From: Candidatus Tharpella sp.
Lineage (GTDB): Bacteria > Desulfobacterota > Anaeroferrophillalia > Anaeroferrophillales > Tharpellaceae
Length of the DNA stretch: 43,427 bases
Assembly (NCBI GenBank): GCA_021161425.1
Contig: JAGHAQ010000061.1
Span: 1-43,427 of the forward strand
Direction of reading: 5' to 3'
Shown here: piece by piece, positions 31,740 to 40,161 of the stretch
Numbering within the stretch: the first letter of the stretch is position 1
Layout: every line of letters begins with the position of its first letter
Position numbers and translations under genes: made by a program
Notes under the pieces: generated by a model
What the model was told of the DNA's origin: nothing
What the model saw: the letters and a program-made list of their open reading frames with translations, nothing else
Database searches by the model: none

Positions 31740-33995
31740 CTAGACATACCACATGCGTTCTTCAAATTCCTGGCTCGGAACTGTAAGGTGCAAATAGCCG
31801 CTGGCAGGAATGCGTTGAACCTCATGTCCATATTGTTTTATGGTGATTGAAAAATTAAGGTCGTCGTCCGCCTCAAGCCTGATCGATCGAAATGGGATTT
31901 CCAGCTCAAAGATAGAATCGATTGCAAAACGCATCTCTTCCCCATTTTGCAAGCCCTCCTCAATGCGAGCCTGTTTTTGGTTGTCAAAATTATCATAGAT
32001 CATAATCAGGCGTTTAGCATCATAAAGATAGCAAGTTTCACAGTCGACTTTCTCCTGGCGGCCGTCGACAATGTTTATAGCGAGGTTATAGCCATCTTCA
32101 ATTAGAAATTTACGTTCAACGTCAACGCGCAGGAAGAAATTTTCCAAATTGAAGCCATAAAATACGCCTTTTACCAGATATTCCGACCGGTGCATGGCCC
32201 CGCCCAATTGGGCAATATCGTAAAAAGCAGCAGCCTGCCATTCATAGTAACTGCTTACGTCGCCATCGATTTTTGGGTTTATGAAGGTGTAGATTTCGGT
32301 CTTTGGGTGTAAGGTTTTGTCGGCCTGTATGATTGGTTTGTGCAGGTATTCCGGCACTTTTTCACCCAAGCAGCGATATACGGTCATGAGGTGTTGCCGG
32401 AAAAGCTCATCGAATTCGGCATCATTTTCCGAGCTGTGATCATCTCCATACCACCAGCACCAGTCGCTACCTTCTGCAATATAAATGTGTTCCCACGCTT
32501 TGTTAATGTTTTCCTTTAACTGTATATCGGAATTTTTCTGTTCGCTGTACTGTTGTTCAAATAGTACCAGAGCACGGCGGGCCTGTCCTAGATATTCCCA
32601 GGCAAGATTATCTTCCTGGTGTCCTATCCAGATTCTGAAGTTGCGATTAATCCATGAACCCGGGAAAATCCGTTTAATTAAGGGAGCGGGCTCTTTACGT
32701 CCGGAAAGATAGTCACTTATGGTCGTCGCTTCAATCTCCGGGCTATCATTTAAGCGTCCGTAAAGCTCCCGCAGAAAAGGAGCACCATCCTCAGGATAGT
32801 GTTCCCAAGCATTTTCACCGTCTAAAATGATGGCTACGGCCCTATCTTCGACATGATTCCCCATGGCCTGTTTGATTTCCATCAGGCGTCGCATAAAATC
32901 ATCCGCTGCCTGTTGTTCATTCCAGCGCGAATAGACGAAGCCGATGAGATCAGAGAGCAGATGATCACGAAAAATAACATCAACCCCACAACTCCCCTCT
33001 TCGACCCGATAAGAGCGATACCATGAGGCCGGATCTTTAACGAGTTCGCTCTGGTTGCGTTCAGCATCTCGACCAATAGAGTTGGCCAAAATACCTTCGT
33101 CGGTCGCAATCCATTTAATGCCGGCCTGTTGAAAATAAGGTATGATTTCCTGACAAACCGAACCCTCAGAAGGCCACATTCCGGCCGGCCGGCTGCCAAA
33201 ATATAACTCATGGCGTTCTACTGCTTTATTAATCTGAATGGCAACATCTTCGGGATGAGAAAATCTAAGGTTCGGCAAAGGGTCATGCGGCTGTGATATG
33301 GTCGCCAAATTGGTATCGTAAAGTAGAGGCAGTATGGGGTGGTAATAGGGAGAGGTTGAGAGCTCAATCCGGCCGCTCTCTTGGCGGCTACGGTAGGCGG
33401 GAATAATTTTACCAAGAATCTGCTGCTGTATCTCTATGAGGGCCTGTTTGTCAGCTTCCGTAAAATTTCGATCGCGACTGATTAAGCTTGCTAAAAGCTC
33501 GTGACTTTTGCGAAAAGACGGATCAATCCAGACCAGGTTATACCAGACTTGCAGGTCAAGAAAATCTTGCTGCGAAAAATAACGCTGAACCTCATAAAGT
33601 GAGCTTAATGCCGGATGAAACCCACGTAGCTTGAGAAGTTCCCAATAGCGCGGATAGGGTTTGACCATATTATCCCAATGCGCGTGAAAAAACGAGCTCA
33701 GCAAAATAACCCGTTCTTCAACCGTCAAAGAATCGGCTTTTTTCAAGGAGAGATCAAGGGCTTGGTCGCTTAAACTGCCATCAACATAACCTTGCAACTG
33801 ATCCAGCAGGGAGGGTACGAGATTAAAGTTCTGTCGGACATTGGGAAAATCATCCAGGATTGTTACCATGTCAAGATAATCTTTGACACCATGCAGGCGC
33901 ACCCAGGGCATCATGGCGAGTCGGGCTTCAGCATCCCGATAATCGGGTTGATGCATGTGCCAGAGGAAAATTACCTTTAGTGGTTGAGAGCTCAT
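31740..33995 (-). CDS. Glycoside hydrolase family 57 protein
   Basis: A 751-residue protein. GH57 enzymes act on alpha-glucans such as starch or glycogen (amylases, 4-alpha-glucanotransferases, branching enzymes). It opens with FLWHMHQPDYRD (His13 and His15), has the nucleophile candidate Glu277 in GMWPSEGSVCQE and TDEG at about 299-301, then FIYSRWNEQQAADDF-type and ILDGENAWEHYPEDG segments, the latter holding the probable acid/base Asp. A beta-rich C-terminal domain follows. No signal peptide, so it is probably cytoplasmic and used for storage glucan. It lies ten bases downstream of rluB. Confidence 0.93.
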   Translation of the reverse strand: MSSQPLKVIFLWHMHQPDYRDAEARLAMMPWVRLHGVKDYLDMVTILDDFPNVRQNFNLVPSLLDQLQGYVDGSLSDQALDLSLKKADSLTVEERVILLSSFFHAHWDNMVKPYPRYWELLKLRGFHPALSSLYEVQRYFSQQDFLDLQVWYNLVWIDPSFRKSHELLASLISRDRNFTEADKQALIEIQQQILGKIIPAYRSRQESGRIELSTSPYYHPILPLLYDTNLATISQPHDPLPNLRFSHPEDVAIQINKAVERHELYFGSRPAGMWPSEGSVCQEIIPYFQQAGIKWIATDEGILANSIGRDAERNQSELVKDPASWYRSYRVEEGSCGVDVIFRDHLLSDLIGFVYSRWNEQQAADDFMRRLMEIKQAMGNHVEDRAVAIILDGENAWEHYPEDGAPFLRELYGRLNDSPEIEATTISDYLSGRKEPAPLIKRIFPGSWINRNFRIWIGHQEDNLAWEYLGQARRALVLFEQQYSEQKNSDIQLKENINKAWEHIYIAEGSDWCWWYGDDHSSENDAEFDELFRQHLMTVYRCLGEKVPEYLHKPIIQADKTLHPKTEIYTFINPKIDGDVSSYYEWQAAAFYDIAQLGGAMHRSEYLVKGVFYGFNLENFFLRVDVERKFLIEDGYNLAINIVDGRQEKVDCETCYLYDAKRLIMIYDNFDNQKQARIEEGLQNGEEMRFAIDSIFELEIPFRSIRLEADDDLNFSITIKQYGHEVQRIPASGYLHLTVPSQEFEERMWYV

Positions 33996-34005
33996 CTTTG
34001 ACGCC

Positions 34006-34767
34006 CTAATTTTTACAGGGATTTTCCCCTTCTGTCATCTTACGTAAACGTTTCACTTCAGCCGCTTGTAACCAGCGCCATGAACCTTTTTGCACCCCAT
34101 CAAGGGTAAGGAAAGCGAGCCTGGTTCTCCTTAAAGTGATGACCGAAAAACCCAAAGCCATCATCATTCGGCGAACCTGGCGGTTGCGGCCTTCACGAAT
34201 CACCATCAGGAGTTCACTTTGCCGGCTGTGACTGTGCTTGATCTCCGCCTTGAGAGGCTGGGCCGGACCATCTTCGAGCTCAACCCCATCTTTTAAGGCT
34301 GCAAGATCACTCTTGTCAAAATGTCCGGCGACAGTTATCTGATACTCTTTTTCAAATTTATAACGAGGGTGCATCAGCTGGTTGGCAAGTTCTCCGTCAT
34401 TGGTACAGAGCAACAAGCCCGATGTGTTGATATCAAGACGACCGACCGGGAAAAGCCGCTCTTTGAGGTCTGCGTAAAGGTCTTTGACCAGAGACCGGTT
34501 CTGAGGGTCGTCCATGGTGGTCACATAACCGATCGGTTTATGCAGGAGAAGTGTCTTTTTTGTAACGCGATAATTTAAGGCCAATTTCTTCCCGTCGATC
34601 ATAACCTGATCGGTTAACGGATCAATCTTGACTCCTTGTCGGGCCACAACTTCTCCATTGACGATCACTCGACCTTGAGAAATCATGGTTTCAGCCCGCC
34701 GTCTTGAGGTCACCCCGCAATCGGCAATATATTTTTGTAAACGAATTTGTTCTTTTATCTGAACCAT
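34006..34767 (-). CDS. rluB: 23S rRNA pseudouridine synthase, RluB-like
   Basis: A 253-residue enzyme of the RsuA/RluB/RluE/RluF family, which makes pseudouridine in rRNA. An N-terminal S4 domain (RLQKYIADCGVTSRRRAETMI) is followed by the catalytic site VGRLDINTSGLLLCTND, with the catalytic Asp in RLD, and EGRNRQVRRMMMALG near the end. Length and pattern fit RluB (23S U2605) or its close relatives, so the exact target is probable rather than proven. It is six bases after trpS and ten bases before GH57 on the same strand. Confidence 0.92.
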   Translation of the reverse strand: MVQIKEQIRLQKYIADCGVTSRRRAETMISQGRVIVNGEVVARQGVKIDPLTDQVMIDGKKLALNYRVTKKTLLLHKPIGYVTTMDDPQNRSLVKDLYADLKERLFPVGRLDINTSGLLLCTNDGELANQLMHPRYKFEKEYQITVAGHFDKSDLAALKDGVELEDGPAQPLKAEIKHSHSRQSELLMVIREGRNRQVRRMMMALGFSVITLRRTRLAFLTLDGVQKGSWRWLQAAEVKRLRKMTEGENPCKN

Positions 34768-34773
34768 CTTGTA

Positions 34774-35766
34774 TTAGCTCAGTTTGACAGCCGCTCTTAC
34801 TTTTATCATGGTTTCTTGCGCTATCGTTTGGGCCCTTTCGGTACCGTCAGTGATAATCTCATCAAGCAACTGCGGGTGTTCTCGGTAGTAGCATTGCTTC
34901 TCGTGAACTGGGGCCAGACCGGTTATCAGGTTGCGCAAAAGAATTTTTTTGCAATCAACACAGCCAATCTCGGCCTTGGGACAAGCGGCACAGATTTCAT
35001 CCACCTCTTCCGCTTTTGAATAGAGCGGATGTAGGGGGAAGAGGTTGCATTTTTCTGGATCGCCGGGATCTTTGCGGCGGGCCCGCTGAACATCAGTCAC
35101 CATTGAAGCGACTTTTTTCTTTAAGGTTTCTTTGTCATCAGAGAGATAAATAGCATTATTGTAGCTTTTGCTCATTTTGCGGCCATCAAGACCGGTCACT
35201 TTTGAGAGTTCAGTCAGGATCGGTTCAGGCACCGGAAAGATTTCACCGTAAAGGTGGTTGAAGCGGCGCGTGATCTCTCGGGTGAGCTCGACATGGGGAA
35301 GCTGGTCAACCCCGATCGGTACTAAGTTAGCCATATAAATGATAATATCAGCGGCTTGCAGAACCGGATAACCGAGAAAGCCATAGGTTGCCTGTTCATC
35401 CCCCTGCCCTTCCGTCTGGGAGTCCTTGTAAGTCGGATTGCGTAAAAGCCAGGGCAGAGGTGTAATCATCGAAAGCAGAAGATGAAGTTCGGCATGCTCC
35501 TTGATATGTGACTGGATAAAAAGGGTCGTCTTCTCCGGGTCGATACCGACGCTCAACCAGTCAATAAAAATATCCATGGTACTCTCTTTGACGATTGCCG
35601 GATCTTGGTATTCACTTGTCAAGGCGTGCCAGTCAGCGGCAAAAAAGTAACAATCATAATCATCTTGCAGCTTGAGCCAGTTGGTTAGAACCCCGTGGTA
35701 ATGTCCGAGATGGAGTTTACCCGTTGTCCGCATGCCTGAAACAACCCTCTTTTTTGCGACTGCCAT
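34774..35766 (-). CDS. trpS: Tryptophan-tRNA ligase
   Basis: A 330-residue class I aminoacyl-tRNA synthetase. The HIGH-type motif is HLGH (residues 19-22), and KMSKS appears in LDGRKMSKSYNNAIYL. It also shows GYPVLQAADIIIYMANLVPIG and the DQLPHVELTREI segment. The ATG at 35766 is used because GAGG precedes it by six bases. A start 12 bases earlier adds MRFF only. A late CAACPKAEIGCVDCKK stretch with four Cys suggests a metal site, seen in some TrpS variants. It is the first gene of the trpS-rluB-GH57 group. A palindromic AACACTT/AAGTGTT (35781-35795) sits just upstream. Confidence 0.95.
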   Translation of the reverse strand: MAVAKKRVVSGMRTTGKLHLGHYHGVLTNWLKLQDDYDCYFFAADWHALTSEYQDPAIVKESTMDIFIDWLSVGIDPEKTTLFIQSHIKEHAELHLLLSMITPLPWLLRNPTYKDSQTEGQGDEQATYGFLGYPVLQAADIIIYMANLVPIGVDQLPHVELTREITRRFNHLYGEIFPVPEPILTELSKVTGLDGRKMSKSYNNAIYLSDDKETLKKKVASMVTDVQRARRKDPGDPEKCNLFPLHPLYSKAEEVDEICAACPKAEIGCVDCKKILLRNLITGLAPVHEKQCYYREHPQLLDEIITDGTERAQTIAQETMIKVRAAVKLS

Positions 35767-35780
35767 AAAAAACCTCATGT

Positions 35781-35795
35781 AACACTTTAAGTGTT
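35781..35795. other. Short palindrome in the trpS leader
   Basis: AACACTT-T-AAGTGTT, a perfect 7-bp inverted repeat, lies 15 bases upstream of the trpS ATG. A TATAAT (35824-35829, minus strand) upstream of it could be the -10 of a trpS promoter, so the palindrome would be near the transcript start. Role unknown; no T-box or tryptophan leader peptide is visible. Confidence 0.3.
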
Positions 35796-35867
35796 GTCGT
35801 TAAATTTCTATATTTAAGGGATAATTATAAGGATGGTTAAGAAAAAAGGCTTTCCCTCAGGCTGCCA

Positions 35868-36515
35868 TCAAAAAGAGATAGCTCCGTAAAGAAGTAGTCC
35901 GGTTAATGCCGAAAGTAAGGGAAAGAGAAAAAAGCTCAAGCTGTCACTGAGCACCAGAATAAGCAGTAGAATAGCTCCATAAGAGTCGATTTTCTCAAGG
36001 TAGCCGGCCGGCCGTTGCGGCAGAATGCCGGCCAGGATGCGACCGCCATCTAAAGGTGGGATCGGAATTAAATTGATAAGGCCCAGAGAAAGATTAATCA
36101 CAACTCCAGCAACTATCATCTGTTGAAACGGCACTATGAACCAGGCTCCCCCAGATTCCATATTTCCGCCAGTCAGGGAGTTAATAAGATGATAGAGCAA
36201 AGCACAAAACAGGGCCAACAGAAAATTAGCCAGAGGGCCGGCCAGTGCTATCCACATAAGATCCCGACGCGGTGAAGTAAGGTTGTCAGAGTTAATCGAT
36301 ATCGGTCGAGCCCAGCCGAAAGCCTGAGTTATAAAAAAAACCAGGGTTCCGATTGGATCAAGATGATAAAAAGGATTCAACGTCAAACGCCCCATCGTCC
36401 GGGGTGTGGGATCACCCAGGCGGTCAGCCATTAGTCCATGGGCATACTCATGAACAGTCAGACCGAAAAGAATCGGGACGGCATAAATTATAATCTTCTG
36501 GATTATCATCTCCAT
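35868..36515 (-). CDS. Site-2-protease-family (M50) membrane metalloprotease
   Basis: A 215-residue polytopic protein. The zinc motif HEYAH (His22, Glu23, His26) lies in the first helix and the second metal-binding segment is PPLDGGRILAGILP. About five hydrophobic helices are present. This is the compact rhomboid-like M50 form found widely in bacteria, without PDZ domain. Its substrate is unknown; intramembrane cleavage of a regulatory membrane protein is the family role. It is upstream of trpS by 101 bases and downstream of the fprA terminator. Confidence 0.9.
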   Translation of the reverse strand: MEMIIQKIIIYAVPILFGLTVHEYAHGLMADRLGDPTPRTMGRLTLNPFYHLDPIGTLVFFITQAFGWARPISINSDNLTSPRRDLMWIALAGPLANFLLALFCALLYHLINSLTGGNMESGGAWFIVPFQQMIVAGVVINLSLGLINLIPIPPLDGGRILAGILPQRPAGYLEKIDSYGAILLLILVLSDSLSFFLFPLLSALTGLLLYGAISF

Positions 36516-36591
36516 AGCACCGCCTTATAACAATAAAGAACCCCACAGTCAATATTGATATATGTACAGACCGAAACATCTTTCTTTTTAC

Positions 36592-36632
36592 AAAAAAAAG
36601 GCCCCTATCAGGCAAAAAATGACAGGGACCTT
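36592..36632 (-). terminator. Strong intrinsic terminator after the flavodiiron gene
   Basis: On the minus strand AAGGTCCCTGTCA (36620-36632) pairs fully with TGATAGGGGCCTT (36598-36610), 13 bp with two G-U pairs, over a 9-base loop. Eight T residues follow directly. It lies 25 bases after the fprA-like stop. Confidence 0.92.
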
Positions 36633-36657
36633 GTTAAAATGATCTATCAGGATAAGA

Positions 36658-37896
36658 TCAGGTTTGCGGGATGAAACAGGTATCTTTCATCTTGGCAGTT
36701 AAATTGTCCGCCATCAGCTCAAGTTCTTTTTTTACTTCGGCATCGGGGGCTCCGTGACCGACAACCTGAGGCGGAATGATCTGGGACTTCATGGCTTCCA
36801 GATAACTGTTGATTTTTGGCGTGATATTAACGTTCCAGCTGTTTTGGTTAAAGGTTGCCACCGGATAGCCGTTCTTCTTTTTGCTTTTAAAAAGCATCAG
36901 AAAGTATTCGAGGCGGGGATAGATATTGGCATCATAGGTCGGAGCTCCGAAAACAATCCCTCCGGCATTAAGCATCTCGCCTAAAACCTGTCCCGGTTCG
37001 GCCAGGGCAGCATCGAAATATTTGACTTCAAGACCGTTATTTTCAAGACGATGCTTGACGATAGCCCCCATCTCGTGAGTACTGCCCCACATCGAACCGA
37101 CAATCATAACAACCTTGTCACCTTTATTGTTTTTGGCCCATTCCTGATAACGACTGATAATTGACATTGGATTACTGCGATAGACCGGACCATGTGAAGG
37201 ACAGAGAATATTGATGCCCATACCGCCCTTAACCCATTTATCGATCGCTTTGACAACGTGGCCTAAATACGAAGCAACAATGGTTCCCAGGTAACGTTTT
37301 GATTCGGGCCAGTAGGTTTCAAGATCAATCTCATCATCAAACAGTCCCTTATCAACCGCACCAAAACCACCAAAGGCATCACAGGGAAAAAGAATTTTAT
37401 CCTCTTCCAGATAGGTAAACATGGTGTCGGGCCAATGGAGCCAAGGGTAGTTGAGAAAGCGCAAGGTGCGACCACCCAGATCGATGGAGTCGCCATCTTT
37501 GACCGCCTCAACCCGCTCTCCTTCTCCATAAAATTGCTCAAGAAAAGTCTTGCCTTTGGCTGTCGCAATGACTTTTGCCTGGGGACAACTCTTGTAGATA
37601 ATCGGGATAATACCGGAATGATCCGGTTCAAGGTGATTATGAATAATATAATCGATCTCACTTAAAGGAAGAATCTCTTCGACCTTTTTGATAAAGGGTT
37701 CGGCAAAACCATTACGAGAGAGTTCGATCAGGGCGGTTTTCTCTTTTCCCCGAACCAGATAGGCGTTATAGCTCATGCCATCAGGCAGAGCCCACATCCC
37801 TTCAAAGAGTGGATTAACGTGATCGTTGACACCAACCCACCAAACCCCGTCAATAATCTTTACCGCTTTTGTTGTGTCGCTCTTCACTGTATCCAT
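36658..37896 (-). CDS. FprA-type flavodiiron protein (A-type flavoprotein)
   Basis: A 412-residue protein. The N-terminal beta-lactamase-like domain holds the diiron ligands in HNHLEPDHSG (HxExD) and later CDAFGGFG and CPSHGPVYR. The C-terminal flavodoxin domain binds FMN through IVGSMWGSTHEMG. Flavodiiron proteins reduce oxygen to water or nitric oxide to nitrous oxide and protect anaerobes; rubredoxin usually supplies electrons, but no rubredoxin gene is in this window. The ATG at 37896 follows GGAGG by five bases. A very good promoter lies at 37956-37984 and a strong terminator after the stop, so it is an independently controlled single gene. Confidence 0.95.
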   Translation of the reverse strand: MDTVKSDTTKAVKIIDGVWWVGVNDHVNPLFEGMWALPDGMSYNAYLVRGKEKTALIELSRNGFAEPFIKKVEEILPLSEIDYIIHNHLEPDHSGIIPIIYKSCPQAKVIATAKGKTFLEQFYGEGERVEAVKDGDSIDLGGRTLRFLNYPWLHWPDTMFTYLEEDKILFPCDAFGGFGAVDKGLFDDEIDLETYWPESKRYLGTIVASYLGHVVKAIDKWVKGGMGINILCPSHGPVYRSNPMSIISRYQEWAKNNKGDKVVMIVGSMWGSTHEMGAIVKHRLENNGLEVKYFDAALAEPGQVLGEMLNAGGIVFGAPTYDANIYPRLEYFLMLFKSKKKNGYPVATFNQNSWNVNITPKINSYLEAMKSQIIPPQVVGHGAPDAEVKKELELMADNLTAKMKDTCFIPQT

Positions 37897-37955
37897 AGAA
37901 TCCTCCAAACCGTAGCAAAGAAATAAGCAAATAAGAAAACAATAAATTTTATAAG

Positions 37956-37984
37956 ACTATACAGCTAAAAGAAGATAAAGTCAA
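37956..37984 (-). promoter_or_regulatory. Sigma-70-type promoter for the flavodiiron gene
   Basis: Minus-strand TTGACT (37979-37984), a 17-base spacer and TATAGT (37956-37961), 59 bases before the fprA-like ATG. This is close to the consensus in both boxes. No obvious operator surrounds it. Confidence 0.65.
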
Positions 37985-38021
37985 TACAGTTTATCTGTTT
38001 GTCTTCTTCAGAAAATACACG

Positions 38022-38876
38022 CTACAAACGACCGGCTTCCTTATCAAGAAAAAGAGCCCCTTTACGAACTTTTGTATAATAGGTCACCATCCCCTTGGCA
38101 TCGGCTTCAAGAGCGACCAGATCATTAACTCGCTTTCTTTCAATCTCGCTTAAAGGGCGATAAAATTCGAGGTGCCAGATCATATGCTCAACCGTATTTG
38201 CCAAGGTGTCGTGGCGTTTCCACACTGGATGCAGGTAGGTGATCTCCGGAGAGTAGCCGAGAGCGTTAAGATAGTTGAAAATAGTAGTTACATCCATTGC
38301 ATCCCATTGGTAATCTTCTTCGTAAATCAACTGGTAACAGCGTTGGAAAAGAGGGTTATCCCGAACCCCGGCCCAGTAGATCAAAGCCATATAGCGATTA
38401 CTCATAGCTAACAATTGATCGACGCTGTCGAGTTCATTCAAGATTGGACTCATCGACACAAAAACCGTATCATATTGCCTGGGTATCTGAAAATCATAAA
38501 AATCCTGACACTCAATAGTCAGGTTATCGACATTTTTCTCATCCTGTCGCAACCTTACTTGTTCTATCATCTTGTTCGAGACATCAACTGCAGTTACCTG
38601 TCGGCAAAGTTCGGCAAAAGTGAAACAGTGGGTACCAGGGCCGCATGCCATATCAACAACATCTAAATTCGGCCCCAGCATCTCGCGTTGCAGCAGACCT
38701 TCCTTGATCCACTCCTGTTCGGCAACGAAAGCTTCATCCTCTTCAAAAGTATGATAATGTTTTGCCATTTGATCCCACTTCTTGCCGGTGGCAACTTTTT
38801 TGCGAGCCAGGGATCGTTTGCGTGAGAGAACATAATCACGCCAGAATTGAGGGGTTAAATCAGTATGAGAATTCAA
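38022..38876 (-). CDS. Class I SAM-dependent methyltransferase
   Basis: A 284-residue protein. The cofactor site is LDVVDMACGPGTHCFTFAEL, followed by VTAVDVSNKMIEQVRLRQ, LTIECQDFYDF and the YDTVFVSMSPILNEL motif IV region. The fold is class I; substrate is not recognisable. The C-terminal half is helical and charged. The TTG at 38876, with GGAG just upstream, is a plausible start; an upstream ATG at 38936 would add 20 residues with no clear Shine-Dalgarno sequence. It is 113 bases upstream of the fprA-like gene and divergent from hemE. Confidence 0.85.
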   Translation of the reverse strand: MNSHTDLTPQFWRDYVLSRKRSLARKKVATGKKWDQMAKHYHTFEEDEAFVAEQEWIKEGLLQREMLGPNLDVVDMACGPGTHCFTFAELCRQVTAVDVSNKMIEQVRLRQDEKNVDNLTIECQDFYDFQIPRQYDTVFVSMSPILNELDSVDQLLAMSNRYMALIYWAGVRDNPLFQRCYQLIYEEDYQWDAMDVTTIFNYLNALGYSPEITYLHPVWKRHDTLANTVEHMIWHLEFYRPLSEIERKRVNDLVALEADAKGMVTYYTKVRKGALFLDKEAGRL

Positions 38877-38953
38877 CAGTCTCCACCTCCGGCAGTGGTG
38901 TGTAAAGGTGACAATTTTCTTGAATGATATGGTCAATTATGTTAGTTGTGTAC

Positions 38954-38965
38954 TTGCTTAAGCAA
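38954..38965. other. Palindrome in the hemE promoter region
   Basis: TTGCTTAAGCAA is a perfect 12-base palindrome, with GTTGTG (38945-38950) and CACAAC (38966-38971) flanking it as a further, offset inverted pair. It lies 50 bases before the hemE start and also upstream of the divergent methyltransferase, so an operator for a dimeric regulator is possible. Confidence 0.4.
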
Positions 38966-39015
38966 CACAACAGCCAAGCGAAATTTATATAAGCTTTTAT
39001 AGGAGTTATGACAAG

Positions 39016-40050
39016 ATGAAAAATGATTATCGCTTTTTACGAGCCTGCCGCCGCCAGGATGTAGACTGCACCCCAGTCTGGATGATGCGTCAGGCGGGTC
39101 GTTATCTGCCCGAGTATCGGGCCTTGAGAAAAAAACACTCCTTCTGGGAGATGTGCAAGACCCCGGAACTGGCGGTTGAGGTTACCTTGCAGCCTTTACA
39201 GCGTATGGAGATTGATGCAGCCATCCTCTTTTCCGATATTTTGGTTCCTCTCGAAGCGATGGGTTCAGCCATCGAATTTCATGAAGGACAGGGACCGGTT
39301 GTGGATAGGCCGATTCGTTCAGCCGCAGACCTTGAAACACTCCATGTTATAGATGCTGAAGAAGCGGTGCCTTTTGTCATGGACGCAATTCGTATCCTGC
39401 GCCGCGAACTCGAAGGCAAAGTTCCTTTGATCGGTTTCTCCGGTGCCCCTTTTACTCTGGCCAGCTACCTGGTTGAAGGCGGAGGCTCAAAACAGTACCT
39501 GCATGTCAAAACCTTGATGTACGCCAATCCTGAAGTTTACCATAAATTGATGGATATGATCAGTGAAACCGTCATCTCCTACCTGAAAGCCCAGATCGAG
39601 GCCGGCGCCCAGATCGTACAGCTTTTTGATAGCTGGGTCGGCTGTCTCGGACCTCTTGACTATCAGGAGTATGTCTTTCCTTATAACCGTAAAATCTTTG
39701 ACGCTCTTGATGCTTATGATGTCCCCAAAATCCATTTTGCCAATCAGGCTTCTACCCTTCTACCGCAGGTAGTAGCTGCCGGTGGCGATATTATCGGCCT
39801 CGATTGGCGCCAAGATCTTAAAAAAGCTTGGGACATAATTGGTCCTGAACACGGCGTTCAGGGTAATTTTGAGCCGGTTGCCCTCTTTGCCCCAATCCCG
39901 GAGATTAGAAAACGGGTAAAGAGAATCATCGAGCAGGCTGAAAATCGTAATGGTCATATTTTCAATCTCGGTCACGGCATCTTGCCGACCACCCCGATCG
40001 ACCATGCCAAAGCGATGATCGATGCGGTTCATGAATTCTCGGCCCGATAA
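39016..40050 (+). CDS. hemE: Uroporphyrinogen decarboxylase
   Basis: A 344-residue enzyme that decarboxylates uroporphyrinogen III to coproporphyrinogen III in haem synthesis. It shows PVWMMRQAGRYLPEYRALR, IDAAILFSDILVPLEAMG, LIGFSGAPFTLASYLVEGGGS, QLFDSWVGCLGP and GNFEPVALFAP. The family Arg and Asp residues of the active site are in these segments. Length is normal. It fits a genome that makes multihaem cytochromes. A weak purine run precedes the ATG. thrC follows after a 111-base spacer that contains a hairpin repeat. Confidence 0.96.
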   Translation: MKNDYRFLRACRRQDVDCTPVWMMRQAGRYLPEYRALRKKHSFWEMCKTPELAVEVTLQPLQRMEIDAAILFSDILVPLEAMGSAIEFHEGQGPVVDRPIRSAADLETLHVIDAEEAVPFVMDAIRILRRELEGKVPLIGFSGAPFTLASYLVEGGGSKQYLHVKTLMYANPEVYHKLMDMISETVISYLKAQIEAGAQIVQLFDSWVGCLGPLDYQEYVFPYNRKIFDALDAYDVPKIHFANQASTLLPQVVAAGGDIIGLDWRQDLKKAWDIIGPEHGVQGNFEPVALFAPIPEIRKRVKRIIEQAENRNGHIFNLGHGILPTTPIDHAKAMIDAVHEFSAR

Positions 40051-40068
40051 GTAAAGAATATTTCTACA

Positions 40069-40131
40069 ACAAAGAGCATGAAGTTCTGTAAAAAAACCTT
40101 CGTGCTCTTTGTGCTTTTCGTGGTTACAGAG
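40069..40131. repeat. Hairpin repeat between hemE and thrC, copy 3 of the palindrome family
   Basis: ACAAAGAGCATGAAG (40069-40083) pairs with CTTCGTGCTCTTTGT (40098-40112) along 15 positions with one mismatch that can form G-U. The tail GTGCTTTTCGTGGTTACAGAG (21 bases, positions 40111-40131; only the first and last words matter: TCGTGG and TTACAGAG) carries the ACCACG/CTGTAA words seen reversed in the other copies. No T run follows, so it is not a standard terminator. Confidence 0.6.
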
Positions 40132-40161
40132 CTTATTGATTAATATTGGAATTTCAGTCTT

